From DASXMT01 sp963755985 (GTDB lineage Bacteria; Actinomycetota; Acidimicrobiia; Acidimicrobiales; RAAP-2), in NCBI GenBank assembly GCA_963755985.1, contig CAVWLO010000003.1, forward strand, positions 310,001 through 374,000: a stretch of 64,000 nt of DNA, given 5' to 3'. The number at the start of each line of letters is the position of its first letter. Position 1 is the stretch's first letter. The notes under the pieces are model-generated. The model made no database searches. It was not told the origin of the DNA and saw only the letters and a program-made list of their open reading frames with translations. Of the stretch, positions 43,837 to 52,034 are shown piece by piece. Both the position numbers and the translations under genes were made by a program.

Positions 43837-45306
43837 GTGGATGCACTCGATGAGGTGAGGCCGGTGGGATGGCATCACCTAGTCGTCGAGCCCAGGCGCC
43901 CTGAGGTGATTAGGCGTCGACCCAACGCGTTCTGGCTGGCGGTGGCCGCGGTCTGCATCGGGGCCTTCATGGGCCAACTCGACGCCAGCATTGTGACGGT
44001 GGCCCTGCCCACCTTGCAGCGGACGTTCCACGCCAGTGTCGGTGCGGTGACATGGGTCGGTCTGAGCTACCTCTTGGTGCTGGTGGCCACGGTGGCCGCC
44101 GTCGGTCGGTTCGCTGACATGTGGGGACACAAGCTCCTCTACGTCTACGGCTTCGGGATCTTCATCGTCGGCTCTGCCCTGTGTGGGCTGGCCCCGAACC
44201 TGGGCATGCTGATTGGGTTCCGGGCGCTCCAGGCAGTGGGGGCAGCACTGCTGCAGGCCAACAGCGTTGCCATCATCGTGCTGGCGGTGCCCAAGACGTC
44301 GCTCGGCAAGGCCATCGGGATCCAAGGTGCAGCCCAAGCCACCGGCCTTGCCCTCGGTCCGACCGTCGGAGGGTTCCTGTTGGCGGCAGGGGGGTGGCGG
44401 CTGATCTTCTTTATCAACGTACCCTTTGGCCTGCTCGGGATGATCGCCGGGCTGCTCCTGGTTCCTCGGAGCCGCCACCTCCAGGCCCGTGTGCGGTTCG
44501 ACTGGACCGGTCTCGCTCTCTTCTTTCCCGCCGTTGTGGCCGTCTTCTCCGCGGTCTCGTTCGGCAACTCGAAGGGATGGACCTCTCCAGCGATTCTCGG
44601 GCTGTTCGTGGTTGGGATCGTCCTGGCTATCGGATTCGTCCGTCGGGAAGCACGTTGCGGAGAGCCGATGCTCGATCTCGGACTGTTTCGACGGTCTCGG
44701 TTCAGCACTGGGATCGCCAGCGGCATGCTCTCCTACCTGGTCATGTTCGGCGTCCTCTTCCTCGTACCCTTCTACCTGGAGCGGGGTCTGCGGTTCGGCT
44801 CGGGACGGGCCGGCCTCGAGCTGATGGCTATGCCACTGGCTCTGGGGATTACTGCGCCGTTGGCCGGGCGCCTCGCTGACCGACTCGGAGCCCGGCCACT
44901 GACGATCGTGGGTATGGCTACAGCGGGCGGTGCGCTGACCCTTCTGGGTGCGCTCCGGCCGTCGACTCCGGTGTTCCTGATGCTCCTGGCCGTCGTGGGG
45001 ATCGGACTGGGGCTGTTCACGCCTCCGAACAACGCCGCCATCATGGGTTCGGTGCCCCAGGGGCAGTCGGGTCTGGCCTCGGGCGTTCTTAACATGACAA
45101 GGGGCATGGGTACGGCCCTCGGTCTGGCACTCACCGGGCTCGTGTTCGACGCCGCAGGAGGGAGGTCCTCGGCATCGTCGTCAGCTGCTCACGCCTTTAC
45201 CGTGACTGCACTTTTCCTATCGGCGCTGGCGCTAGTGGCAGGCATTATCGCCGGTCTGCGCGAAGGTGGCCGATTGGAGCAGTCGATCAGCGCCCTTGCG
45301 GAGTGA
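43837..45306 (+). CDS. MFS exporter, DHA2 (EmrB/QacA) family
   Basis: About 489 residues with some 13-14 membrane helices. It shows GAFMGQLDASIVTVALPTLQ, the loop GRFADMWGHKLLYVYGFGIF, AAQATGLALGPTVGGFLLAA and GGWRLIFFINVPFGLLG, all DHA2 hallmarks. It is divergent from the LysR relic and could export drugs or metabolites. The start is uncertain: GTG 43837 sits directly after GAAGGA; the frame is open to 43651. Upstream is an unusually A+T-rich stretch (43770-43820) that may hold its promoter. Confidence 0.85.
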   Translation: MDALDEVRPVGWHHLVVEPRRPEVIRRRPNAFWLAVAAVCIGAFMGQLDASIVTVALPTLQRTFHASVGAVTWVGLSYLLVLVATVAAVGRFADMWGHKLLYVYGFGIFIVGSALCGLAPNLGMLIGFRALQAVGAALLQANSVAIIVLAVPKTSLGKAIGIQGAAQATGLALGPTVGGFLLAAGGWRLIFFINVPFGLLGMIAGLLLVPRSRHLQARVRFDWTGLALFFPAVVAVFSAVSFGNSKGWTSPAILGLFVVGIVLAIGFVRREARCGEPMLDLGLFRRSRFSTGIASGMLSYLVMFGVLFLVPFYLERGLRFGSGRAGLELMAMPLALGITAPLAGRLADRLGARPLTIVGMATAGGALTLLGALRPSTPVFLMLLAVVGIGLGLFTPPNNAAIMGSVPQGQSGLASGVLNMTRGMGTALGLALTGLVFDAAGGRSSASSSAAHAFTVTALFLSALALVAGIIAGLREGGRLEQSISALAE

Positions 45307-45316
45307 AGGACAAGGC

Positions 45317-45532
45317 ATGGCCATGCCCAGATACCTGATCGTCCTCGGATCGCTCGCGCTCTTGATTGTCGCTATGGGATTGATCGGTGTGATCGGTGAC
45401 AGTTGGGTCTGGTCGGCGGCGACAGAGAGTCCATCCTGCGTTGGCGTGCCTTCGCCGCGATCGTGCCGAAATGGGCCCATCGCCCAAAGACAGGCCGCAG
45501 CCCTGACTTGGTCGGCGCGACCATACCGATGA
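45317..45532 (+). CDS. Possible small single-helix membrane protein
   Basis: A 71-codon frame starting 11 bp after the MFS stop. It encodes one convincing hydrophobic helix (LIVLGSLALLIVAMGLIGVI) followed by a Ser/Arg-rich stretch that looks out of frame. It may be a small protein appended to the exporter operon whose 3' part is frameshifted, or not a gene. Confidence 0.35.
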   Translation: MAMPRYLIVLGSLALLIVAMGLIGVIGDSWVWSAATESPSCVGVPSPRSCRNGPIAQRQAAALTWSARPYR

Positions 45533-45662
45533 CGCACCCGGCCATCGGAAGTCCCAAAGCGGTCGACCACGGCGAGAGTGCCACCGACCAGCTCCGGCGG
45601 GCCGGGGAGGTTGTTCGCCGAGTCTCGAGTGGGCCCGACTGGCCAACTTCACCGCGCTCGGG

Positions 45663-46853
45663 TCAGGCCGAGCAATTGAGGGGGCTCCCCCTGCGCACGG
45701 CCCCGTTCCACTGGGAGAGGGTCGACGACGGGATGACGGCAAAGCCGCCATCCCGGTGGTTGGGAGGCCATAGCTCGATACCGGAGGCATGGTGGTTGAT
45801 GGCCACGCTAATAGCCCCACAGTCGACTTCAGCTCCCACCGTTTGGAAGTACACCCCAACGTGGCCGAGTGTCTGGTGCCACAGAGTGTCGATCTGCGCG
45901 TACACGGGTCCGGACCGGTCGAAGGCGGCAGTCGCCGACAGGCCGTTGTTGCCGAGTACACAGGTTGGTCCACCGTGAGACCGGGCGTCGGAGCAGGTCT
46001 GCATGACATGATCGGTGAACGACTGGTCCAACACGGCCTTTCCGGCTACGACGGTCCGGTAGGGGTTGAAGGCGAAATCGACCGGGGTGTGCACCCACCC
46101 GGAGTAGTCGGCTAAGGCACCCTGAAGGCAACTCTCCTGCGCGTGCGGTGTCCAGCCGGCCGTCTCCATCAGCTGGATTGCCGGGCCCGTGAGGTTCATC
46201 ACGAACGGCTCACCGGTCAGGGTGGCGCACGAACCCACGCTGACCGCCCGCACCAAAGGATTCGAATCGTAACGGGCGGCCATGGCATGCTGGAACGACG
46301 ACCAGGCCTGCCGGTAAGTGATGGTCCACCACGCCCCGTACGTCTTGGAGACCCCCTTGGTCGAGATGGTCACCGATGGTCCCCCGAGCGTCTTGGCCCA
46401 CATCGGTGCAGTACTCCCGGCAAAGATACGGAGCTTCACGCCTACCGGTGTCGAGGGGTGAGCCGCGTTCCACTGGCCGACGGCTGCCAGCGATGCGTCA
46501 AGCGGGCTCCAGCTCTCGCTTCCCTGGGTGGGTTCCAGCTGGGCCCAGGTCTCATTGACCACGATCCCTGCGAACGAGCCCGCATACGGCGTGATGGCGC
46601 TGGTGTCCACGGTGGGGAACGGGAGATCGAGTTGATATGGCGTCTGCACCCCCATGTCGACTAGGCCGGCCACTGCCGGCTTCACCCCGGCCGACCCGGA
46701 GGTGGGTGTCAGGGATGGTGTTGTCGACGTCACCGTGGACGACGACTGTCCAGCCGATGAGGCGGGGCCCGTCGTTGCGCCGCAGGCGGATATCAGCAGG
46801 GCGCAGGCGGAAGTAGCGAGCATTCCGACGACTGGGTGAAGGGAGCATCTCAC
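45663..46853 (-). CDS. Secreted lipoprotein with glycoside-hydrolase-like TIM-barrel pattern
   Basis: A 396-residue exported protein. The signal is VVGMLATSACALLISACGAT with a lipobox (L-I-S-A-C), followed by a Ser/Thr linker. The main domain contains FAGIVVNETWAQLEPTQGSE, LAAVGQWNAAHPSTPVGVKL, RIFAGSTAPMWAKTLGG and a W-W-T-x-x-Y-R-Q-A-W segment, the rhythm of GH-A type barrels, but no catalytic pair can be assigned with certainty. GTG 46853 gives a proper positively charged n-region; ATG 46823 is an alternative. Confidence 0.7.
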   Translation of the reverse strand: MRCSLHPVVGMLATSACALLISACGATTGPASSAGQSSSTVTSTTPSLTPTSGSAGVKPAVAGLVDMGVQTPYQLDLPFPTVDTSAITPYAGSFAGIVVNETWAQLEPTQGSESWSPLDASLAAVGQWNAAHPSTPVGVKLRIFAGSTAPMWAKTLGGPSVTISTKGVSKTYGAWWTITYRQAWSSFQHAMAARYDSNPLVRAVSVGSCATLTGEPFVMNLTGPAIQLMETAGWTPHAQESCLQGALADYSGWVHTPVDFAFNPYRTVVAGKAVLDQSFTDHVMQTCSDARSHGGPTCVLGNNGLSATAAFDRSGPVYAQIDTLWHQTLGHVGVYFQTVGAEVDCGAISVAINHHASGIELWPPNHRDGGFAVIPSSTLSQWNGAVRRGSPLNCSA

Positions 46854-47092
46854 GAGTCCATAGTCGTTGTTTCTGATTACGAAAGCATGAGTAGTTTGAG
46901 AGGGATCCTCGAGCGCCCGACCAGAGCGGAGCGTCCGTCTGTCCTGGCCATAGCAGTTCCCATGGCCTGGGCCAATTGTGGGCTGGTGACTCCAGACCAC
47001 GGCCAAGGCAACCAGAGGCGCTGGAATCTGGATCTCCCCCTGAACAGGGGATTCAGGCTGTTTATTGGTCAGACCCTGAAATGATTGAGTGC

Positions 47093-47557
47093 GTGTACAT
47101 CTCTGCCAAGGTCGACTACTCCGTTCGAGCACTGTGCGGACTGGCCGACAGCGAGCGCGCCATGACTGCAGGTGCCTTGGCTGCCGGCCAGGATCTGCCG
47201 GAGAAGTTCCTAGAAGGCAATTCTGAGTGACCTTCGCCGGGCGAACCTTGTCGTCAGCAGGCGGACGGCCTGATGGAGGTTATCTTCTCAGTCGGCCGGC
47301 ATCAGAGATCGGGCTGGCCGATATCGTCCGACCGCTGGAAGGTCCCTTGCCGAGTACGAGACCTCCACCCGGAAGCGGCAACCTACGACGGTGCGGCCGA
47401 GAGTCTTCAGACTGTTTGGGTGGCAGTCCGGGCGAGTCCGCGCTCTGTGCTCGAGAAGACCACGATCGCCGACATCGTGAGCGGCCACCTACCGAGGTCG
47501 ATTCCTGCGCTCAATGCCGACCCCGACTCCTGGATATCCCGACCGGCTCGGTACTAA
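47093..47557 (+). pseudogene. Rrf2-family regulator with multiple frameshifts
   Basis: Three frames together encode an Rrf2 repressor: ISAKVDYSVRALCGLADSER and AAGQDLPEKFLE (frame one), then after a surplus G near 47213 the continuation AILSDLRRANLVVSRR, then GGYLLSRPASEIGLADIVRP (frame two), and finally YDGAAESLQTVWVAVRASPR with VLEKTTIADIV (frame one again). At least three indels in 150 bp make a real pseudogene likely. It ends 5 bp before a convergent TauE/SafE exporter gene. Rrf2 proteins of this group regulate sulfur or Fe-S genes. Confidence 0.72.
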
Positions 47558-47562
47558 GGAGT

Positions 47563-48510
47563 TCACTCGATCCCGGCCGCCTCGGTCTGATCGCCCTCGG
47601 GGTGGACCGTGCCGCTGAACAGTGGAGCACCGCTCCGCCATGGACGCACATAAGTCAGCCAGATGACTGCAGTACCCAACAGGATCGCGCACAGCACCCA
47701 GCCCAGAGCCGTAGTGCCGAGGCCCACGTACTTCAGGCCGGAGCCTAAGATCACGAACGTAATGGCCGGTCGGATGTATCTGTCGGGTGCTCGCGAGGAG
47801 ATAAATGAACCCGCGATGACCGCCGGAATGCTGCCGATGATGATCGACGTAGTGACCGAGAACTCGATATGACCGAAGGCAAGGGCTCCCAGCGCGGCGG
47901 CGGCGGTCAAGGGGACCGCCTGAGTCAGGTCTGTGCCAACTAGCTGATTGGCGCCCAGCATCGGGTAGAGGAACAGGAGCATCACGATCATCAGGGACCC
48001 CGACCCGACCGAGGTCATTCCCACGATGAGCCCTCCGATGGCGCCGATCAGTACGGTTGGGACCGGCCTGACGGCGAGGTCGTGCACTACCGCTTTGCGC
48101 TCGTGGTTACCCCTGCGGTCGAGGAAGTAGCGGACCACCATTGCTGTTGCTCCGATGAGGAGAGCGGCCCCGAGTGCCTGCTCAATGTTGGACTGTGATG
48201 TCTTGGCGTAACCCATCAGATGGAGCAGGTAGGTACCGAGGAGGGCCATGGGTACCGATCCAGTTACCATCCATCCGACCAGACGGAAGTTCACCGTCCT
48301 TTTGGTCATGTGCACGGCAGCCCCGAACGGACGCATGAAGACTGCGGCGACCAGATCACTCGAGATGGCCGTCGACGGTTTGACGCTGAACAACAGGATC
48401 AGCATCGGTGTCATCAACGCTCCGCCCCCGGCGCCCGTGAGCCCAACGAGAAAACCAACGACAGCGCTGCCCAAGACAATGTAGGGATTGATATCCACGA
48501 ATGCCCCCAC
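47563..48510 (-). CDS. TauE/SafE family sulfite/sulfonate exporter
   Basis: A 315-residue membrane protein with about eight helices in two repeats. It shows VGFLVGLTGAGGGALMTPML at the N-terminus and GAIGGLIVGMTSVGSGSLMI in the second half, the paired glycine-rich motifs of TauE/SafE. It probably exports sulfite, thiosulfate or a sulfonate produced by the sulfur island. The start is GTG 48510; a second GTG four codons on is possible. Convergent with the Rrf2 relic. Confidence 0.9.
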   Translation of the reverse strand: MGAFVDINPYIVLGSAVVGFLVGLTGAGGGALMTPMLILLFSVKPSTAISSDLVAAVFMRPFGAAVHMTKRTVNFRLVGWMVTGSVPMALLGTYLLHLMGYAKTSQSNIEQALGAALLIGATAMVVRYFLDRRGNHERKAVVHDLAVRPVPTVLIGAIGGLIVGMTSVGSGSLMIVMLLFLYPMLGANQLVGTDLTQAVPLTAAAALGALAFGHIEFSVTTSIIIGSIPAVIAGSFISSRAPDRYIRPAITFVILGSGLKYVGLGTTALGWVLCAILLGTAVIWLTYVRPWRSGAPLFSGTVHPEGDQTEAAGIE

Positions 48511-48773
48511 TACGGATCGGTACCGCGGTAATCAGGCCAAGCAGCCCAATATAGTAGGCAACGCGATGCCCCCAGAAGGCGGCCGCCAGCGGCCCCCCAG
48601 AAGGCGGCTACCGGCGCGTGCCCACTCGCTGTGGACTCACGCCCACTTGCGGGTAACGGGATGCGGCGGATAGCAATCGTCCCCGTCGAACGTCGCCAGC
48701 TAGCGCCTCCAGGGTCGCCCGACCCTATTCGTCGTGCAAAGCGCACTGGTATCAATATCGGCCGAAGGCGCAG

Positions 48774-49133
48774 CTACGCTCCGAGCACCTTGCTTATCGT
48801 CGCCAGCCGATCCGAGTCGATTCGCCACCACATCCATCGCCCGCGTTTCTCTCCGATAATCAGCCCTGCTTCGGCCAACACTCGTGTGTGATGAGAGATC
48901 GTCGGCTGGCTGCGATTGAGCGGACCCTCTAGGTCACACGAGCAGACCTCGTCTTGAGATGCCACCAAAGACAAAAGACGTAGTCGAACGGGATCAGCCA
49001 AGGCGCCGAACATACGTCCAAGCTCGGTGGCTTCGTCCTCGCTGAGTGGGGCCTCGGTCAACGACGAACAGCAAAGGTCGTCGCCACCGGCAACGGCAGC
49101 GGTGGTCCCGTTGGATTGTTGAGTCTTTGCCAT
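48774..49133 (-). CDS. arsR: ArsR-family metalloregulator
   Basis: A 119-residue winged-helix repressor with ALADPVRLRLLSLVASQDEV, CSCDLEGPLNRSQPTISHHT and RVLAEAGLIIGEKRGRWMWW. Metalloid ligands are likely Cys64 and Cys66 in the C-S-C-D-L motif; an extra Cys21-Cys22 pair lies in the N-terminal extension. It is divergent from the ArsI/CadI gene, with two perfect palindromes between the two. Confidence 0.9.
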   Translation of the reverse strand: MAKTQQSNGTTAAVAGGDDLCCSSLTEAPLSEDEATELGRMFGALADPVRLRLLSLVASQDEVCSCDLEGPLNRSQPTISHHTRVLAEAGLIIGEKRGRWMWWRIDSDRLATISKVLGA

Positions 49134-49148
49134 AGCTCACCACTTACG

Positions 49149-49193
49149 CATTGACATGAGTCAATGTTTCTGTACACTGAAGATTAATCTTCA
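49149..49193. promoter_or_regulatory. Two palindromes in the arsR / arsI-like divergent promoter
   Basis: CATTGACATGAGTCAATG (49149-49166) has perfect 7-bp arms around ATGA. TGAAGATTAATCTTCA (49178-49193) is a perfect 16-bp palindrome. Their centres are 28 bp apart in the only intergenic space of the divergent pair. Both have the A+T-rich look of ArsR operators and would allow one repressor to control both directions. Confidence 0.75.
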
Positions 49194-49218
49194 TCAATCT
49201 ATCAGGAGCGTGTGCCCG

Positions 49219-49689
49219 ATGTCCCGAGTTCAGCTTGCCCTTAATGTCTCCGATCTCGATGAGGCCGTCGATTTCTACTCGAAGCTCTTCGCTACGGCGC
49301 CAGCCAAGCTTCGTCCCGGCTATGCCAACTTCGCCGTCGCCGACCCGCCGTTGAAGCTTGTCCTGATCGAAGACGCCACCAAAGCCCCTGGTTCGCTCAA
49401 TCACCTGGGCGTCGAGGTGGCAACGACCGAAGAGGTGACTGCAGCGCAGGCCAGGCTCACGGCCGAGGACCTGCCCACTGCGACTGAGGAGCAGGTCAAC
49501 TGTTGTTTCGCGCTACAGGACAAGGTGTGGGTGGACGGTCCTGGGGGTGAGCCTTGGGAGATCTACACTGTGCTCGCCGACGCCGATATGCCCGCTGGGG
49601 AGCTTCGGACAGCCGACCCGAGTGGGGCGGCGTGCTGTGGCACCCGGCGGGATCTGGCCGTCACCGAGTCCGCCTCGTCCTGCTGTTAG
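49219..49689 (+). CDS. ArsI/CadI family heavy-metal resistance metalloenzyme (VOC fold)
   Basis: A 156-residue VOC-fold protein starting SRVQLALNVSDLDEAVDFYS. His62 (LNHLGVEV) and Glu114 (EPWEIYTV) fit metal ligands, and the vicinal Cys95-Cys96 in VNCCFALQD matches the trivalent methylarsenical site of ArsI C-As lyase. Position 5 is Gln, as I remember for CadI, instead of the ArsI His. The tail is Cys-rich (AACCGT, ASSCC). Expected role: cleavage or binding of organoarsenicals, or cadmium response. GGAGCG precedes ATG 49219. Confidence 0.88.
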   Translation: MSRVQLALNVSDLDEAVDFYSKLFATAPAKLRPGYANFAVADPPLKLVLIEDATKAPGSLNHLGVEVATTEEVTAAQARLTAEDLPTATEEQVNCCFALQDKVWVDGPGGEPWEIYTVLADADMPAGELRTADPSGAACCGTRRDLAVTESASSCC

Positions 49690-49730
49690 CGACGAGCGGA
49701 CCTCGGGGACGTGGAAGCGAGTAGGGATCA

Positions 49731-50609
49731 ATGCGGGAGCCGGCCCTCTGGCGTCGCCTGGTTGCTGAATTCCTAGGCAGCGCATTTCTTGCCGCCATCG
49801 TCATCGGCTCGGGTATCGCCGCTCAACAACTGTCGCCTGGGAATGTCGGGCTCCAGCTCTTTGAGAACGCGGCAGCAACGGCAGCAGGTCTGTTCGCCAT
49901 CATATTGATGTTCGGTGGGGTCTCCGGTGCCCACTTCAACCCGGTGGTCTCGTTCGTCGACGCAACCTTTGGCGGCTTGGCCTGGAGGGATGCTGCTGCG
50001 TACCTCCCTGCCCAAGTAGCGGGCTGTGTCGGGGGTGCGGTTGTCGCCAACCTGATGTTCTCCAAGGCCGCCATCAGCATCTCCACGAAACACCGGGCCA
50101 GTGGTCCACACTTCCTATCCGAGATCGTGGCCACCTTGGGGTTGCTGCTCGTGATCTTCGCCCTCGCTCGCTCGGGCCGTAGTCGAAGCGCCCCAGCCGC
50201 GGTGGGTGCATACATCGGGGCCGCCTACTTCTTCACCAGCTCCACCAGCTTCGCCAATCCCGCCATCACCGTCGGTCGCATGTTCTCCAACACCTTCGCC
50301 GGGATCGCTCCCTCATCGGCCCCTGTCTTCATCGCCGCCCAGGTGGTGGGGGGTGTGGTAGCTGTCCTCGTCATCAAGACTCTCTATCCCGATGTCACGC
50401 CGGCCGAAGCTTCAGACATCGTCTTTCCCCACCATGAGTTGGCGACCAGTGACTATACGGCCGACGCAGAGCCGTTGGTCGACGGATCTGGCACGGTGAA
50501 TCCCGTCCAGGGCGGCCCTCAGAAACTGCACTCTTCAACAGACAGCGATCAGCCCGGGGTCCCGTCCGGGGCCACCAAAAAAGGAGACGACTTCCCATGC
50601 AGCTCGTAG
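49731..50609 (+). CDS. Aquaporin-type MIP channel (AqpS-like) in a metalloid cluster
   Basis: A 292-residue MIP channel with six membrane helices. The two pore motifs are AHFNPVVSFVDA (NPV variant) and SFANPAITVGRMFSN (NPA). An N-terminal LVAEFLGSAFLAAIVIGSGI is typical. Aquaporins in ars operons (AqpS) let arsenite or methylated arsenicals leave the cell. The C-terminal about 50 residues are polar and overlap the next gene by 13 bp, indicating coupling. Confidence 0.88.
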   Translation: MREPALWRRLVAEFLGSAFLAAIVIGSGIAAQQLSPGNVGLQLFENAAATAAGLFAIILMFGGVSGAHFNPVVSFVDATFGGLAWRDAAAYLPAQVAGCVGGAVVANLMFSKAAISISTKHRASGPHFLSEIVATLGLLLVIFALARSGRSRSAPAAVGAYIGAAYFFTSSTSFANPAITVGRMFSNTFAGIAPSSAPVFIAAQVVGGVVAVLVIKTLYPDVTPAEASDIVFPHHELATSDYTADAEPLVDGSGTVNPVQGGPQKLHSSTDSDQPGVPSGATKKGDDFPCSS

Positions 50610-51994
50610 TCATCGGCGGCAGCGACGCAGGTATTAGTGCTGCGTTGCGGGCGAGGGAACTCGACCCAGGTGCAGACGTCACCGTCGTGGTGGCAGATTC
50701 GTATCCGAACTTCTCGATCTGCGGAATCCCCTACTACGTGTCCGGCGAAGTCACGCATTGGAGAGACCTGGCGCACCGAACCCTCGCCGATCTTGAGGCC
50801 ACCGGCATGAACCTGAAGCTGGACACCATGGCCACGGCAATCGACGCCGATGCCCACAAGGTGCTCGTCACCGCTGCCGACGGAACCGAACAGCTCCTCG
50901 CCTATGACGCTCTGGTCGTCGGTACGGGTGCCGTGTCAGTCCGGCCTCGAATCGACGGGTTGGTTGGTCCGGAGGCACTCGGCCCAGACGACGGAGTCCA
51001 CCTGCTTCATTCCATGGGAGACACCTTCGAACTCATGACCACGCTGGAGAAGGCAGAGCCAACCAGTGCGGTTATCGTCGGAGCCGGATATATCGGCTTG
51101 GAGATGGCCGAGGCCCTCGTTGTACGGGGACTATCGGTTACCCAGGTGGAGGCGCTGCCCGAGGTGCTGCCGACCGTGGATCCCCAACTAGGAGCGCTCG
51201 TACGGTCCCAGCTGGCCGAGCACGGCGTCGACGTGCACTCTGAGACCACGGTCCGTTCGGTTGCGACGGCGCCTGCAGGGTCCGCTGGACGACTCCAAGT
51301 CGACGGCGCAACCACCGTTGGAACAGCCGAGAGAATGTTCGCCGACCTTGTTCTCGTGGTCGTCGGGGTCAGGCCCGATACCGCTTTGGCCGAAACGGCA
51401 GGTGTCGCCCTCGGCCCGAAAAGAGCGATCGCCGTCGACCGGACCATGCGCACCGGCCGCCGAGACGTCTTTGCCGCTGGCGACTGCGTCGTCACCCATC
51501 ATCGCCTGCTCGGCGAGACCTACTTGCCGTTGGGCACGACGGCACACAAGCAAGGCCGCATCGCTGCCGAGAATGCACTCGGTGGCACGAAGGAGTTCGC
51601 CGGCAGCCTCGGAACCCAGGTCGTCAAGATCTTCGACCACGCCGTAGCCCGGACCGGGCTGCGTGACGACGAGGCCCGTTCAGTGGGCTTCGATCCGGTC
51701 ACCGTCGAGTTCGAAGCCGATGATCACAAGGCCTACTACCCAGAGAGCCACCGGATCGCTATGCGCTTCACAGGGGACACGGGCACGGGTCGACTGCTTG
51801 GCGTTCAGCTATTCGGCCACCGACATGCCGAAGTGGCCAAGCGCATCGACATAGCGGCCACGGCCATCTTCCACTCGATGACCGTGGACCAGATGAGCGA
51901 CCTGGACCTGTCCTACACACCCCCACTGGGTAGCCCGTGGGATGCGATCCAGATGGGCGCGCAGTATTGGGTGAGGTCCACCACAACCAGGTGA
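50597..51994 (+). CDS. FAD/NAD(P)H oxidoreductase, CoA-disulfide-reductase-like, metalloid cluster
   Basis: A 465-residue flavoprotein: MQLVVIGGSDAGISAALRA, redox Cys42 in NFSICGIPYYVSGEV, NAD motif VIVGAGYIGLEMAEALVV, VFAAGDCVV and the dimerisation part with ESHRIAMRFTGD. It resembles CoA-disulfide reductase/NADH oxidase proteins but has no rhodanese domain. Members recur in arsenic islands, where reduction of pentavalent organoarsenicals or of thiol adducts is assumed, not proven. AAGGAG lies at the start; it overlaps the aquaporin gene by 13 bp. Confidence 0.85.
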   Translation: MQLVVIGGSDAGISAALRARELDPGADVTVVVADSYPNFSICGIPYYVSGEVTHWRDLAHRTLADLEATGMNLKLDTMATAIDADAHKVLVTAADGTEQLLAYDALVVGTGAVSVRPRIDGLVGPEALGPDDGVHLLHSMGDTFELMTTLEKAEPTSAVIVGAGYIGLEMAEALVVRGLSVTQVEALPEVLPTVDPQLGALVRSQLAEHGVDVHSETTVRSVATAPAGSAGRLQVDGATTVGTAERMFADLVLVVVGVRPDTALAETAGVALGPKRAIAVDRTMRTGRRDVFAAGDCVVTHHRLLGETYLPLGTTAHKQGRIAAENALGGTKEFAGSLGTQVVKIFDHAVARTGLRDDEARSVGFDPVTVEFEADDHKAYYPESHRIAMRFTGDTGTGRLLGVQLFGHRHAEVAKRIDIAATAIFHSMTVDQMSDLDLSYTPPLGSPWDAIQMGAQYWVRSTTTR

Positions 51995-52034
51995 AACAAC
52001 AGGACGGGTGGATGGGGGAGGAGGGGGACAAATC

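Noticed and set aside
45403..45978. 191-codon plus-strand frame after the MFS gene
   Set aside because: Most of it lies antisense to the secreted lipoprotein gene and no domain is visible; only the short hydrophobic frame at 45317 is kept, with low confidence.
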